Shown: positions 1 to 6,570, numbered from the stretch's first letter. The stretch is 6,748 nt of DNA from Bacteroidota bacterium (GCA_004356265.1 SMXK01000009.1:1-6748), one strand, 5' to 3'. The notes: generated by a model from the letters alone, not told the origin. Translations and numbers: made by a program.

Positions 1-1266
1 AGGGCTTTCGCCTTCTACGAGACTATTTGAATCCGCCTCGGTGACGCCGCTTTCGCTAATCGCAGGCGGAATAAGTTCGGTCTCCTGCACCGGTTGCCGG
101 TTGCCTTCTGTTTGTCCGATGGCATCATCGTTCCCGCGAATCCAATCCGTTCCAAACCAGATCACGGTAGAACCTGCAAGAATCACGACGGCGGCAATCA
201 CCCCAATGAGACCCATGGAACGCTTTTTCGCAGGCGCCGATGCCTTTGCCTTAGTGGATGCGGTTTCTGGCGCCGAAGCAGCGACGGTGCCAGGCGCCGC
301 CACAGTTTCGGGGGCGCCTATGGTTTCGTAGGGGTCTTCCTTTTTGAGAATGTCCTCCCTGCGCATAAAACGTGTCTCGTCACCTGACGAAAGTGATGCA
401 AACCGAGTAGTACCCGATCCGGCAATCCGGGTCGTTATTCCACTTCCCGACCCCCGAATCACCACATCGAGATCTGCCAACAGTTCTCCTACATCGCTGT
501 ATCTTTCATCTCTGTCTTTTGCGAGACACTTTGATAGAATCGGACTCAGCTCTGAAGAAAGTGATTCGGGTTCAAATTCGACGGGCTCTGGAGTCTCGTT
601 TAATATTTTATAGATGAGCGTAGTTACATTATCGCCGGTGAACGGTGGAGCACCACACAGTAACTCATAAAACAGAACGCCAAACGAAAAGATGTCGGAT
701 CTTCTGTCAATCTTTTCACCACGAATCTGCTCCGGGGACATATATCTCGGCGTTCCCAATTGAGATCCTGTAACAGTTAGCGTCTGGAGATGTGTATCGT
801 CCTGAATTCTGGCGATACCGAAATCCATTATTTTAACGCGACCACCGGGCATTACACGAATATTATCCGGCTTGATGTCGCGATGGATTACAGCATTTTC
901 ATGGGCAAAATGAAGCCCCCTGCAAATCTTGATGCCTATATCAACTTTCTCTTCTACCTCATATTCAATCTTCTGGCGAAGCAAGGCGCGTAGATCATCG
1001 CCTTCTAAATATTCCATGACGATATAGGGTCGACCCTGGTCTTCGCCAACGTCAAATATCGTCATAATATTTTCGTGAGATAAGCGTCCGACTGAACGAG
1101 CTTCTCTATAGAATCGCTCCCTGATATCCTGGTCGTTCAGATAGTCTTCCCGAATGATCTTGATCGCCACTTTTCGACCGATAACCGAATCCATACCGAG
1201 AAATACGGAGCCCATTCCGCCGTGGCCGATTTTTTCAAGAATCTCGTATTTGCCTATGCGTTCCAC
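1..1266 (-). CDS. Transmembrane Hanks-type Ser/Thr protein kinase (partial, C-terminus beyond left edge)
   Basis: Translation of the reverse strand gives 422 residues with no stop to the window edge. The kinase domain covers about residues 7-268. It has a glycine loop GHGGMGSV (14-21), catalytic Lys36 in VAIK, helix-C Glu55, HRDIKPDN (128-135), DFG (148-150), a GTPRYMSPE segment ending at 179, and the late Asp191, so it should be an active ATP-dependent kinase. A Ser/Thr-rich juxtamembrane linker (272-300), an Ala/Pro/Thr-rich stretch (316-346) and a basic KKR lead into one membrane helix (351-371). The remainder would be periplasmic and acidic. The start is GTG (MERIGKYEI after initiation). 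It is the only usual start codon between the upstream in-frame TGA and the glycine loop, but no strong ribosome binding site precedes it. The gene is transcribed away from the sheath operon across a shared intergenic region, suggesting a regulator of that operon's products. The distal domain, which might sense a signal, is not visible. Confidence 0.95.
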   Translation of the reverse strand, partial: MERIGKYEILEKIGHGGMGSVFLGMDSVIGRKVAIKIIREDYLNDQDIRERFYREARSVGRLSHENIMTIFDVGEDQGRPYIVMEYLEGDDLRALLRQKIEYEVEEKVDIGIKICRGLHFAHENAVIHRDIKPDNIRVMPGGRVKIMDFGIARIQDDTHLQTLTVTGSQLGTPRYMSPEQIRGEKIDRRSDIFSFGVLFYELLCGAPPFTGDNVTTLIYKILNETPEPVEFEPESLSSELSPILSKCLAKDRDERYSDVGELLADLDVVIRGSGSGITTRIAGSGTTRFASLSSGDETRFMRREDILKKEDPYETIGAPETVAAPGTVAASAPETASTKAKASAPAKKRSMGLIGVIAAVVILAGSTVIWFGTDWIRGNDDAIGQTEGNRQPVQETELIPPAISESGVTEADSNSLVEGESP

Positions 1267-1350
1267 TCTGAAATCTCTGGGTGATAAGTGAATACGGACT
1301 AGAGAGTTGAAGGTGGGAATCTCTCAGTCGATTAAAGCGAACACTCTAAC

Positions 1351-1380
1351 TTTATGAGTAATAATGCCGCTTAACTTCAA
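1351..1380 (-). promoter_or_regulatory. Candidate promoter for the minus-strand kinase
   Basis: On the reverse strand TTGAAG (1380-1375) is followed after 18 bases by CATAAA (1356-1351). Each hexamer matches four of six sigma70 consensus bases. Transcription would begin near 1345, leaving a leader of about 80 nt before the GTG at 1266. The match is modest and could be chance in AT-rich sequence. Confidence 0.22.
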
Positions 1381-1420
1381 GAAGCTAATGCGATAGAACC
1401 ACGGATACAACTATACGTGT

Positions 1421-1451
1421 TTTTGTTCGAATGTGCTTCATTTCGACAAAA
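1421..1451. repeat. Imperfect inverted repeat in the divergent control region
   Basis: TTTTGTTCGAA (1421-1431) and TTCGACAAAA (1442-1451) are complementary apart from one bulged T, with a 10-nt spacer. It lies midway between the two divergent genes, so an operator-like site is more plausible than a terminator: no gene ends here and no T-run follows the right arm. Function is unknown. Confidence 0.4.
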
Positions 1452-1517
1452 GATTTATCAGCCTCACAAACGGGAGAAGAGTGCCGGTCGTTTGGAAATA
1501 TTATACCACTCATATCG

Positions 1518-1576
1518 ACCGTCAGATTCATAAGTCGAGAATCCGACTGCTTCCTTTACATTAGACACCGTCAGAT
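1518..1576. repeat. 10-bp direct repeat ACCGTCAGAT upstream of the operon
   Basis: ACCGTCAGAT occurs exactly at 1518-1527 and again at 1567-1576, with start-to-start spacing of 49 bp. The second copy falls between the proposed -35 and -10 elements of the plus-strand promoter and the first lies upstream of it, a layout compatible with a regulator binding pair. I estimate roughly a one-in-sixteen chance of some 10-mer repeating in a region of this size, so the evidence is suggestive only. Confidence 0.35.
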
Positions 1577-1584
1577 CTTACATT
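1555..1584 (+). promoter_or_regulatory. Candidate promoter for the sheath operon
   Basis: TTTACA (1555-1560, five of six consensus -35 bases) is followed after 18 bases by TACATT (1579-1584, four of six -10 bases). Transcription would start near 1591, about 40 nt before the ATG at 1631. One copy of the ACCGTCAGAT repeat lies within the spacer. This is the best sigma70-like pair I found on this strand, but it is weak. Confidence 0.3.
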
Positions 1585-1630
1585 TAGAGTCCGCCTAGTC
1601 CGTTTTTCCACGTAATATAGATTTCTACCC

Positions 1631-2236
1631 ATGCCTGCGGATATACCAGACTATTATCGGCATTTAGTTGAATCCAGCGAGAAGGAAGGGGATGGAAAGG
1701 ATGTCCCTAAGACTGAAGGAGAATCCGAGACGCCGCGAGGTATGGCGATTCCAATGAGTCGTGCCCGCCAGCGCGAGATGGCGCCACCTCCGGTGACCGG
1801 TAACCTGTATAGCGCCAACACTTTCAGGTTAAATCTCCCGGACGAGTGGACGGACAAAACCGTATTCACGCTGACGGGTCCCGCAACGGATGGTATTCAG
1901 CATAATATTACGGTGAATGTTAAGGAGGATCTTCAAATTGACAGTTTGCTTGAGTTTGCCGAGTCAATGTTTGGTACACTTGAAAGCGAATTGAAGGGTT
2001 GCCGCTTGCTTTTGAACGAACCCTGTCAATTAACAAACGGGCTCCCAGCGCACAAGGCCATTTTCGTCTGGTGGCCCACTGAAGAGCTCAGATTATATCA
2101 GGAACAGATCTATGTTTTGCATGAAAAAACAGGATTCACTCTGACCGCGTCTTTCACGAAAAAAACCCGGAAAACGGTCGGACCAGAAATCGAGAGAGCA
2201 ATGCTGAGTTTTCAACCTTACCCTAAGTCAGAATGA
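1631..2236 (+). CDS. DUF1795 (DcrB/EagR-like) protein with N-terminal extension
   Basis: This 201-residue protein has no membrane helix or signal peptide. From about residue 58 to 197 it resembles the DUF1795/DcrB fold. It opens with NLYSANTFRLNLPDEWTDKT, matching the family's N-terminal 'F.LP..W.D.' strand. Other family-like parts are the ITVNVKED strand, the helix LLEFAESMFGTLESEL, the WW-containing strand at 147-148 and the LYQEQIYVLHEKTGFTLT hairpin near 155-172. Family members include EagR chaperones, which hold the transmembrane segments of PAAR/Rhs effectors before T6SS loading, so an effector chaperone or accessory role is plausible but inferred. Residues 1-57 are an acidic, low-complexity extension; Eag proteins are usually about 140-150 residues. 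ATG 1631 is the first in-frame start after a TAA at 1613 but has no Shine-Dalgarno sequence. Met38, Met42 and Met50 are alternative starts. It is first in the operon, and its stop overlaps the sheath gene start by 4 bp. Confidence 0.75.
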   Translation: MPADIPDYYRHLVESSEKEGDGKDVPKTEGESETPRGMAIPMSRARQREMAPPPVTGNLYSANTFRLNLPDEWTDKTVFTLTGPATDGIQHNITVNVKEDLQIDSLLEFAESMFGTLESELKGCRLLLNEPCQLTNGLPAHKAIFVWWPTEELRLYQEQIYVLHEKTGFTLTASFTKKTRKTVGPEIERAMLSFQPYPKSE

Positions 2237-4125
2237 GTACTGAAGACAGTTCTGGAAAAGATGTCCACGCTGGCGTAGGATTGTTTATTTCGTCAACGCC
2301 AGACGAAACAAGATTGACGCAGCCAGGCACGAAGCCGATTTCTGTGAAGGTGTCATCACCATTTCGAATAGTCTTGATTTCTGATCTCGCACCGGAGCAG
2401 AAAATTGACGACTGGGAATCAGGGAATCATCTTCACAGCATCGACAGAAATGGATACGGAGGGTTGTTTAATAAACTGGCACCATCGGTGAATGTGGAAA
2501 TCGTTGATCGTTCCGGAGCAACACCCGAAAACGTCGGCTTTGTCCTCCATTTTCGGTCGCTTAAGGACTTCAGCCCCAAAGGAATCGTATCTCTTATTCC
2601 AGCGTTTTCGGGCCTCTGGAGCATCCGGAAGTCGGCCAGGGAGCTCGCGGCGGGAAGATTAACTCTCGACGATTTTCAGGCCGAAATTGATCGGTATGGC
2701 GTGGACACACATTGGAGCAAGAAATTGGTCGGGGCGCTGGACAAAGCGGACACCTCTTCGCAACCTCAGCCACCACCTGAATCCCTGAAACCGGCAAGCG
2801 AAAACGCGTCCTTGGATCATCTATTTGAAATGGTGAACATGGGAGACGGTGAGGAAGACGACCCGAGCCCGCCGCCAGGCTCTCCGGGCGCCCTGGTAGA
2901 TTCTCTCGCCGCCGCCGCCGGGTCACAGGCTTCCACTGTTGACACATCCGCGCTGAATGGAATAATCCGCGACATCGAAAAACATGTTTCGAACAGGGTA
3001 GATTTGATCCTTCAAAACGAAGCAGTCCGCGACCTGGAGGCCAGATGGCGCTCGTTGAAATTTCTACTCGATCACCTGGACTTCCGATCAAACATTTTCG
3101 TCGACGTCCTACCCGCGGGATCCGGCGACCTGGCCGAGGCGATCCATTATCAGGTAGTGATCGCGGAACATGAAAATCGTTCTGGTAACCCGGCATCACT
3201 TCTGGTCGTAGACCGCGAATTCGGCTATGGCAAGGCCGACGTTGAGGCCCTCACTGAAATCGCTGCTGCAGCCGAAAGCATTCAATCCCCCGCTCTATGT
3301 TCGCTTTCTCCCGTTTTCTGGGGGAACGAGTCGGTAACCGATCTAAGGACGCTGCCCGTCATCTGGCAACAATTAGAAAAGCCCGATTATCTTGAATGGG
3401 TGAAATTTACCAAAACAGAAAGTGCCGGATACGTGTCCCTGGCTTATCCTCCCGTGGTTCTTCGGGAGGCGAATGAAGGGCTGGCTGGCAACAGTTCGTC
3501 TATCGAAGCCAGCGATACCGCGCTCTTCGGCGCTGCGGCCATAGCTGTGGTTGCGATTTTTGCGAGCAGGTTCAGTGAAACTGCGTGGCCCACATTTACC
3601 GGTGGGGTGGGAGATCACACGCTCAGTGACCTGCTGATCTGGGATGGAGGCGCATCCCCGAGTCCACTGGCGGCGATCTACCGTGAAGAGAAAAATGGCG
3701 AACTGGCAGATTCGGGTATCACCGTCCTGACCGCTGTACATTCGCGAGATCAGATCCAGTTGTATGCTTCTCCGATGGTCTCGAAGCGAATCGAGTTGGA
3801 AGATGAAAAGGCGACCGAAAAGGCCCGGCAACTCCGGAGCCTCGAGGCGCAGTTGTTCATTTCCAGAATTGTTCATTTTCTGATAACCGAACAGAACGCG
3901 ATTAACGAGCAGGCCAGTCTCGCACTGGCACGTGAATACCTGGAGACCAGATTGAAATCGTTACTGGGAATCATCCATAATCCAGACTCTGCAAACTATG
4001 TTGGGGTCATCCCCGTTGAGTCCACGCACGGTTCTGCCGGTCCGATGCTGGATGTTTCCGTCGAAGCCCCGCCTGCGATTCTGGCTGACCCTGTAGGGTT
4101 CCGGGCCCGCATTCCGTTTGGATGA
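2233..4125 (+). CDS. TssB-TssC fusion, T6SS contractile sheath protein
   Basis: This 630-residue protein carries both sheath subunits in one chain. Residues about 34-170 match TssB/VipA: the SSPFRIVLISDLAP strand (41-54), AP-x-VNVEI (83-90) and the hallmark FRSLKDFSP (107-115). A Pro-rich, acidic linker (about 171-236) follows, with QPQPPPE and DDPSPPPGSPG. Residues about 237-630 match TssC/VipB: NGIIRDIEKHVSNRVDLIL, LEARWRSL (268-275), LLVVDREF (323-330), the LEWVKFTKTESAGYVSLAYP region (387-406), a small-residue helix at 432-447, ITVLTAVHSRDQIQLYASP (496-514), a long helical region (523-580) and a C-terminal strand ending RARIPFG. TssC is normally about 490 residues and TssB about 165, so the TssC half is compact. 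Such sheaths polymerise around the Hcp tube and contract to fire it, and ClpV recycles them. ATG 2233 overlaps the upstream stop by 4 bp, indicating translational coupling. Separate tssB and tssC genes are usual, so the fusion is the notable feature. No frameshift or stop interrupts it. Confidence 0.88.
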   Translation: MSTEDSSGKDVHAGVGLFISSTPDETRLTQPGTKPISVKVSSPFRIVLISDLAPEQKIDDWESGNHLHSIDRNGYGGLFNKLAPSVNVEIVDRSGATPENVGFVLHFRSLKDFSPKGIVSLIPAFSGLWSIRKSARELAAGRLTLDDFQAEIDRYGVDTHWSKKLVGALDKADTSSQPQPPPESLKPASENASLDHLFEMVNMGDGEEDDPSPPPGSPGALVDSLAAAAGSQASTVDTSALNGIIRDIEKHVSNRVDLILQNEAVRDLEARWRSLKFLLDHLDFRSNIFVDVLPAGSGDLAEAIHYQVVIAEHENRSGNPASLLVVDREFGYGKADVEALTEIAAAAESIQSPALCSLSPVFWGNESVTDLRTLPVIWQQLEKPDYLEWVKFTKTESAGYVSLAYPPVVLREANEGLAGNSSSIEASDTALFGAAAIAVVAIFASRFSETAWPTFTGGVGDHTLSDLLIWDGGASPSPLAAIYREEKNGELADSGITVLTAVHSRDQIQLYASPMVSKRIELEDEKATEKARQLRSLEAQLFISRIVHFLITEQNAINEQASLALAREYLETRLKSLLGIIHNPDSANYVGVIPVESTHGSAGPMLDVSVEAPPAILADPVGFRARIPFG

Positions 4126-5723
4126 TGAAGTCGTCACGACAAAATAATCCAGACGTACCACCGATAAATGTTGCGATCAGTTACAAAGGAAAAGAACGGG
4201 TAGCTGGGCCATTTGTCGAAGCCTTTGTGCTGGGACGAGACGATGCGTGTGACATATCAATTCCCTCCAGGGTTATGAGCCGGAAACACGCTCGCATTTC
4301 ATTTGAAAAAAGCGCGTGGTGGATTATCGACCTTGAAAGCAGCAATGGAACATTTTTCGATGGAAGTCGCATTGACAGGCTACAAATATCAGCTGGTGAA
4401 CCCTTTATCCTGGCGAAGGACGGACCAGAGGTACGGTTTGATTTTGCGGCATTGGACGATCCGGATTCAATCGCGCGGGCGAAAACAGTCGTACATTCCC
4501 CAGTCAGCGAGGAGAAACTTTCGAGCGCTGCGACCCCGGAGCCACCTTCGACCGACTCCGGTCGCAGAAACCTTGCGGGGAAATCAGTTGAAGATTATGC
4601 AGCCCACTATCTGAGTCATGATAGCGGCCTGCCTGCCGGCGAACATACAATGATGATTCGCAAGGCATTTCAAACCGTTGAGACGAAACAAAAAAAGAGG
4701 CATTTTACGGTCCTCGGCGGAGTTCTTGGAGTGGCGGTATTGATCATTTCAGTGTCGTTAATTTTCTTATTTCAATCAGAGAAAGCGAGAAAAAATGCTG
4801 AGGCCAGCGTTGCGGCGCTGTTCCATCAGATAAAGGAGATGGAACTTATCGTAGCGGACTTTAGAGCTGCCAACGAAAATGATCCGGCACAGCAGGCTAG
4901 AATTGCCCGCGCTGAGGAACAGATTCGAAATTTGCAGGCAAGCTACGAAGCGACAATAGTTGAATATGGCATTCGAAGGGAGTTGACTCCGGAAGAGCGG
5001 TTGATCCATCGAATGGCGATGGTTTTTCGCGAGAGTGAACTGGAAATCCCATCCGGGTTCGTCAGAGAAGTGAAGCAGAAAATCCACGGATTTTGGTTGC
5101 AGCCTCGAAATATCCGTACTTTTCAGGAAAGCGTTCGCAGAGCAGAGCGAGAGGGCTACACACGCATAATTGTAGAGCAGTTTCAAGCGAATGGTCTGCC
5201 CGCTGAGTATTTTTATTTAGCGCTTCAGGAGTCAAACTTAGACCCAACTCAGGTCGCGTATGAAAATACCCGATGGGGTTGGGCAAAAGGAATGTGGCAA
5301 TTCATTCCGGCAACTGCTGAGCGTTATGACATGGTTGTAGGGCCATTACGGGATGAAAAAATCTATGACCCGGATGATGAACGACACGATTTCGAAAAAT
5401 CGACGGTCGCGGCCGCTAAATATATAGGAGAGATCTACCGCACGCTTGCTCAGGCGTCGGGCCTGCTTGTTTTAGCGTCGTATAATTGGGGAGAGTTTGG
5501 GGTCGCCCGGAAATTGGAGGCGCTGCCTGATCCCGAACCGTTCGAAGGAATGGAGATGAATCCTGTTAGCCGAAGTTATTGGCGTTTTTACACTGAATAT
5601 CAGGATCGAATGCCGGAACAGACGAAAGATTACGTATTAAAAATATTTTCACTGGCGGTAATCGGTTCAGATCCTAAGTTTTTTGGAATTGAAATGGAAG
5701 ACCCGCTGTCCGCATACCGTTGA
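4122..5723 (+). CDS. FHA domain-transmembrane-lytic transglycosylase (MltD/SLT type)
   Basis: The 533-residue protein has four parts. First is a cytoplasmic FHA domain (about 15-108) with the phosphothreonine-binding signatures GRD (38-40), SRKH (53-56) and SSNGT (73-77). Next is a Ser/Pro-rich linker containing AKTVVH (120-125) and a basic KQKKRH that precedes one membrane helix (195-217), placing the N-terminus in the cytoplasm. Then comes a charged, coiled-coil-like periplasmic stretch (218-285). Last is a lytic transglycosylase domain (about 340-525), with LALQESNLDP giving catalytic Glu370, AKGMWQFIPATAERY (388-402), DDERHDFEKST (418-428) and SYNWGE (453-458), equivalent to the SLT 'AYNAGE' motif. 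It should cleave peptidoglycan glycan strands to 1,6-anhydro products, probably making room for the apparatus as MltE does for some T6SSs. The FHA partner is plausibly a phosphothreonine set by the neighbouring kinase. ATG 4122 overlaps the sheath stop; ATG 4125 is an equally coupled alternative. Neither has a clear ribosome binding site. Confidence 0.93.
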   Translation: MMKSSRQNNPDVPPINVAISYKGKERVAGPFVEAFVLGRDDACDISIPSRVMSRKHARISFEKSAWWIIDLESSNGTFFDGSRIDRLQISAGEPFILAKDGPEVRFDFAALDDPDSIARAKTVVHSPVSEEKLSSAATPEPPSTDSGRRNLAGKSVEDYAAHYLSHDSGLPAGEHTMMIRKAFQTVETKQKKRHFTVLGGVLGVAVLIISVSLIFLFQSEKARKNAEASVAALFHQIKEMELIVADFRAANENDPAQQARIARAEEQIRNLQASYEATIVEYGIRRELTPEERLIHRMAMVFRESELEIPSGFVREVKQKIHGFWLQPRNIRTFQESVRRAEREGYTRIIVEQFQANGLPAEYFYLALQESNLDPTQVAYENTRWGWAKGMWQFIPATAERYDMVVGPLRDEKIYDPDDERHDFEKSTVAAAKYIGEIYRTLAQASGLLVLASYNWGEFGVARKLEALPDPEPFEGMEMNPVSRSYWRFYTEYQDRMPEQTKDYVLKIFSLAVIGSDPKFFGIEMEDPLSAYR

Positions 5724-5725
5724 TC

Positions 5726-5754
5726 TTGAATCACTTAATCTGATTCAGTATTCT
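5726..5754 (+). promoter_or_regulatory. Candidate internal promoter before the phosphatase gene
   Basis: TTGAAT (5726-5731) and TATTCT (5749-5754) are separated by 17 bases, each matching four of six sigma70 consensus bases. A start near 5761 would give a leader of about 21 nt before ATG 5782. It sits in the only gap longer than 20 bp within the operon, so it could give the phosphatase and kinase expression independent of the structural genes. Confidence 0.3.
5727..5747. repeat. Perfect 7-bp dyad in the transglycosylase-phosphatase gap
   Basis: TGAATCA (5727-5733) and TGATTCA (5741-5747) are perfect inverted repeats around a 7-nt spacer. The dyad fills most of the spacer of the candidate internal promoter, so it could be an operator. 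As RNA it could form a short hairpin downstream of the transglycosylase stop. No T-run follows, so it is not an obvious intrinsic terminator. Confidence 0.45.
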
Positions 5755-5781
5755 TCAATAGGACGCGATATACAACCAACA

Positions 5782-6552
5782 ATGTTAAATTTTACCAGAC
5801 GAAAGAAGTCTGCCAAGGATAGGTTCAGTGTCGGATTCGGGTCCGATGTTGGCTTACTTCGTACAGAAAATCAAGATTCGGTTGGCGTGTTTTCGTATAC
5901 AGAATCTGGCGTATCGCCAGAGCATCTGTTCATAGTTGCGGACGGAATGGGCGGGCATGAAAACGGACGCGAGGCCAGCCAGATGGCGGTAAAGACTTTC
6001 GAGAATAATTTCATGGCTGATATCGGACAGGATCCGGTGGATCGCCTTCGGACTCTATTCCGTCTTGCGAACGAACGCATATTATCGTATTCCCAACTAG
6101 TAGGAAACGATACGTTAATGGGAACGACCTGTACGGTCATGGCCGAGATGAATGGTCGGTTTTGGATCGGGCATGTTGGAGATAGCCGGGCGTATCGCAT
6201 CGACAATCAATCTATGACTCAAGTAACCGTTGATCATTCGCTTCTGAATGAATTGGTACGTAACGGAACATTGACCCAGGAGGAAGCTGAAAATGATCCA
6301 CGCAAGCATAACTTGGTCCAGGCCATGGGTGTTGAGCAGGATCTGAACCCCGATATTTTCGAACTGCCGCCACCAATGAGTGGAGAAAGAATTCTGCTGT
6401 GCTCAGATGGATTGGCTGATGTGCCAAAAAACGAGGTCACGAAAATAGTTCTGGAGAACGACTCGCAGACTGCCTGTGACAAACTCATCGCGGCGGCTAA
6501 TCATTACGGTGGACCTGACAACATTACCGTAATTGTCTACACTCCATCCTAA
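5782..6552 (+). CDS. PP2C-family (PPM) Ser/Thr protein phosphatase, PppA-like
   Basis: From ATG 5782 the product is 256 residues, the usual size of compact bacterial PP2C phosphatases (Stp1/PrpC/PppA). All the metal-site motifs are visible: GLLRTENQDS (24-33), VADGMGGHENG (52-62), GTTCTV (114-119), GHVGDSRAYRI (130-140), the flap region DHSLLNELVRNGTLTQEEA (151-169), NDPRKHNLVQAMG (171-183), LLCSDGLAD (205-213) and GGPDNITV (243-250). The Asp residues 32, 54, 209 and 246 are in place to bind Mn/Mg ions. There is no membrane helix, so it is cytoplasmic. It should remove phosphate from Ser/Thr residues phosphorylated by the adjacent kinase(s), as PppA reverses PpkA action on Fha in T6SS. An in-frame ATG at 5683 would add 33 unconserved residues and overlap the preceding gene by 41 bp. 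I prefer 5782 for the length fit and because the catalytic core begins just after it. Confidence 0.94.
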   Translation: MLNFTRRKKSAKDRFSVGFGSDVGLLRTENQDSVGVFSYTESGVSPEHLFIVADGMGGHENGREASQMAVKTFENNFMADIGQDPVDRLRTLFRLANERILSYSQLVGNDTLMGTTCTVMAEMNGRFWIGHVGDSRAYRIDNQSMTQVTVDHSLLNELVRNGTLTQEEAENDPRKHNLVQAMGVEQDLNPDIFELPPPMSGERILLCSDGLADVPKNEVTKIVLENDSQTACDKLIAAANHYGGPDNITVIVYTPS

Positions 6553-6570
6553 TCAATCGCGAGACGAAAC

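Larger units (their letters stand above)
1267..1630. other. Divergent intergenic region between kinase and sheath operon
   Basis: This 364-bp stretch separates two divergently transcribed units and is more AT-rich than its flanks. I see no convincing gene on either strand: frames are short and broken by stops. It contains weak sigma70-like elements facing each way, a 10-bp direct repeat and an imperfect dyad, listed separately. No tRNA or rRNA pattern, CRISPR repeat or insertion-sequence end was seen, and by eye I found no sigma54-type GG-N10-GC promoter. It is the most likely control region for both the minus-strand kinase and the plus-strand operon. Confidence 0.8.

Noticed and set aside
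41..993. Several plus-strand open frames opposite the left kinase (for example 41-331, 94-387, 344-613, 790-993)
   Set aside because: They are antisense to a kinase with complete catalytic motifs, their translations look like low-complexity shadow sequence, and none has family features.
1421..1451. Reading the intergenic dyad as a Rho-independent terminator
   Set aside because: No gene ends toward it from either side and no T-run follows the stem, so a regulatory site or chance is more likely.
1267..1630. Sigma54 promoter, which controls some T6SS operons
   Set aside because: I scanned by eye for a TGGCAC-N5-TTGC type element on both strands of the intergenic region and found no acceptable match.
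2233..4125. Phage tail or extracellular contractile (Afp/PVC-type) sheath
   Set aside because: Those sheaths are also single-chain, but the FRSLKDFSP motif and the TssC-like LE-x2-WRSL and C-terminal regions point to TssB and TssC, and the kinase/phosphatase/FHA context is T6SS-like. Flanking genes could still revise this.
2433..4161. Minus-strand frames within the sheath gene, the longest 201 and 167 residues
   Set aside because: The plus strand carries a continuous, recognisable TssB/TssC product with tight operon overlaps. The antisense translations are rich in Arg/Pro/Gly and show no domain.
4776..5286. Minus-strand frames of 136 and 74 residues under the transglycosylase
   Set aside because: They lie opposite the coiled coil and catalytic domain of a well-supported gene and show no recognisable protein features.
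5683..5781. Upstream ATG at 5683 as the phosphatase start
   Set aside because: The extra 33 residues overlap the transglycosylase coding end, span the candidate promoter and dyad, and do not resemble PP2C sequence. ATG 5782 gives the family's typical length.
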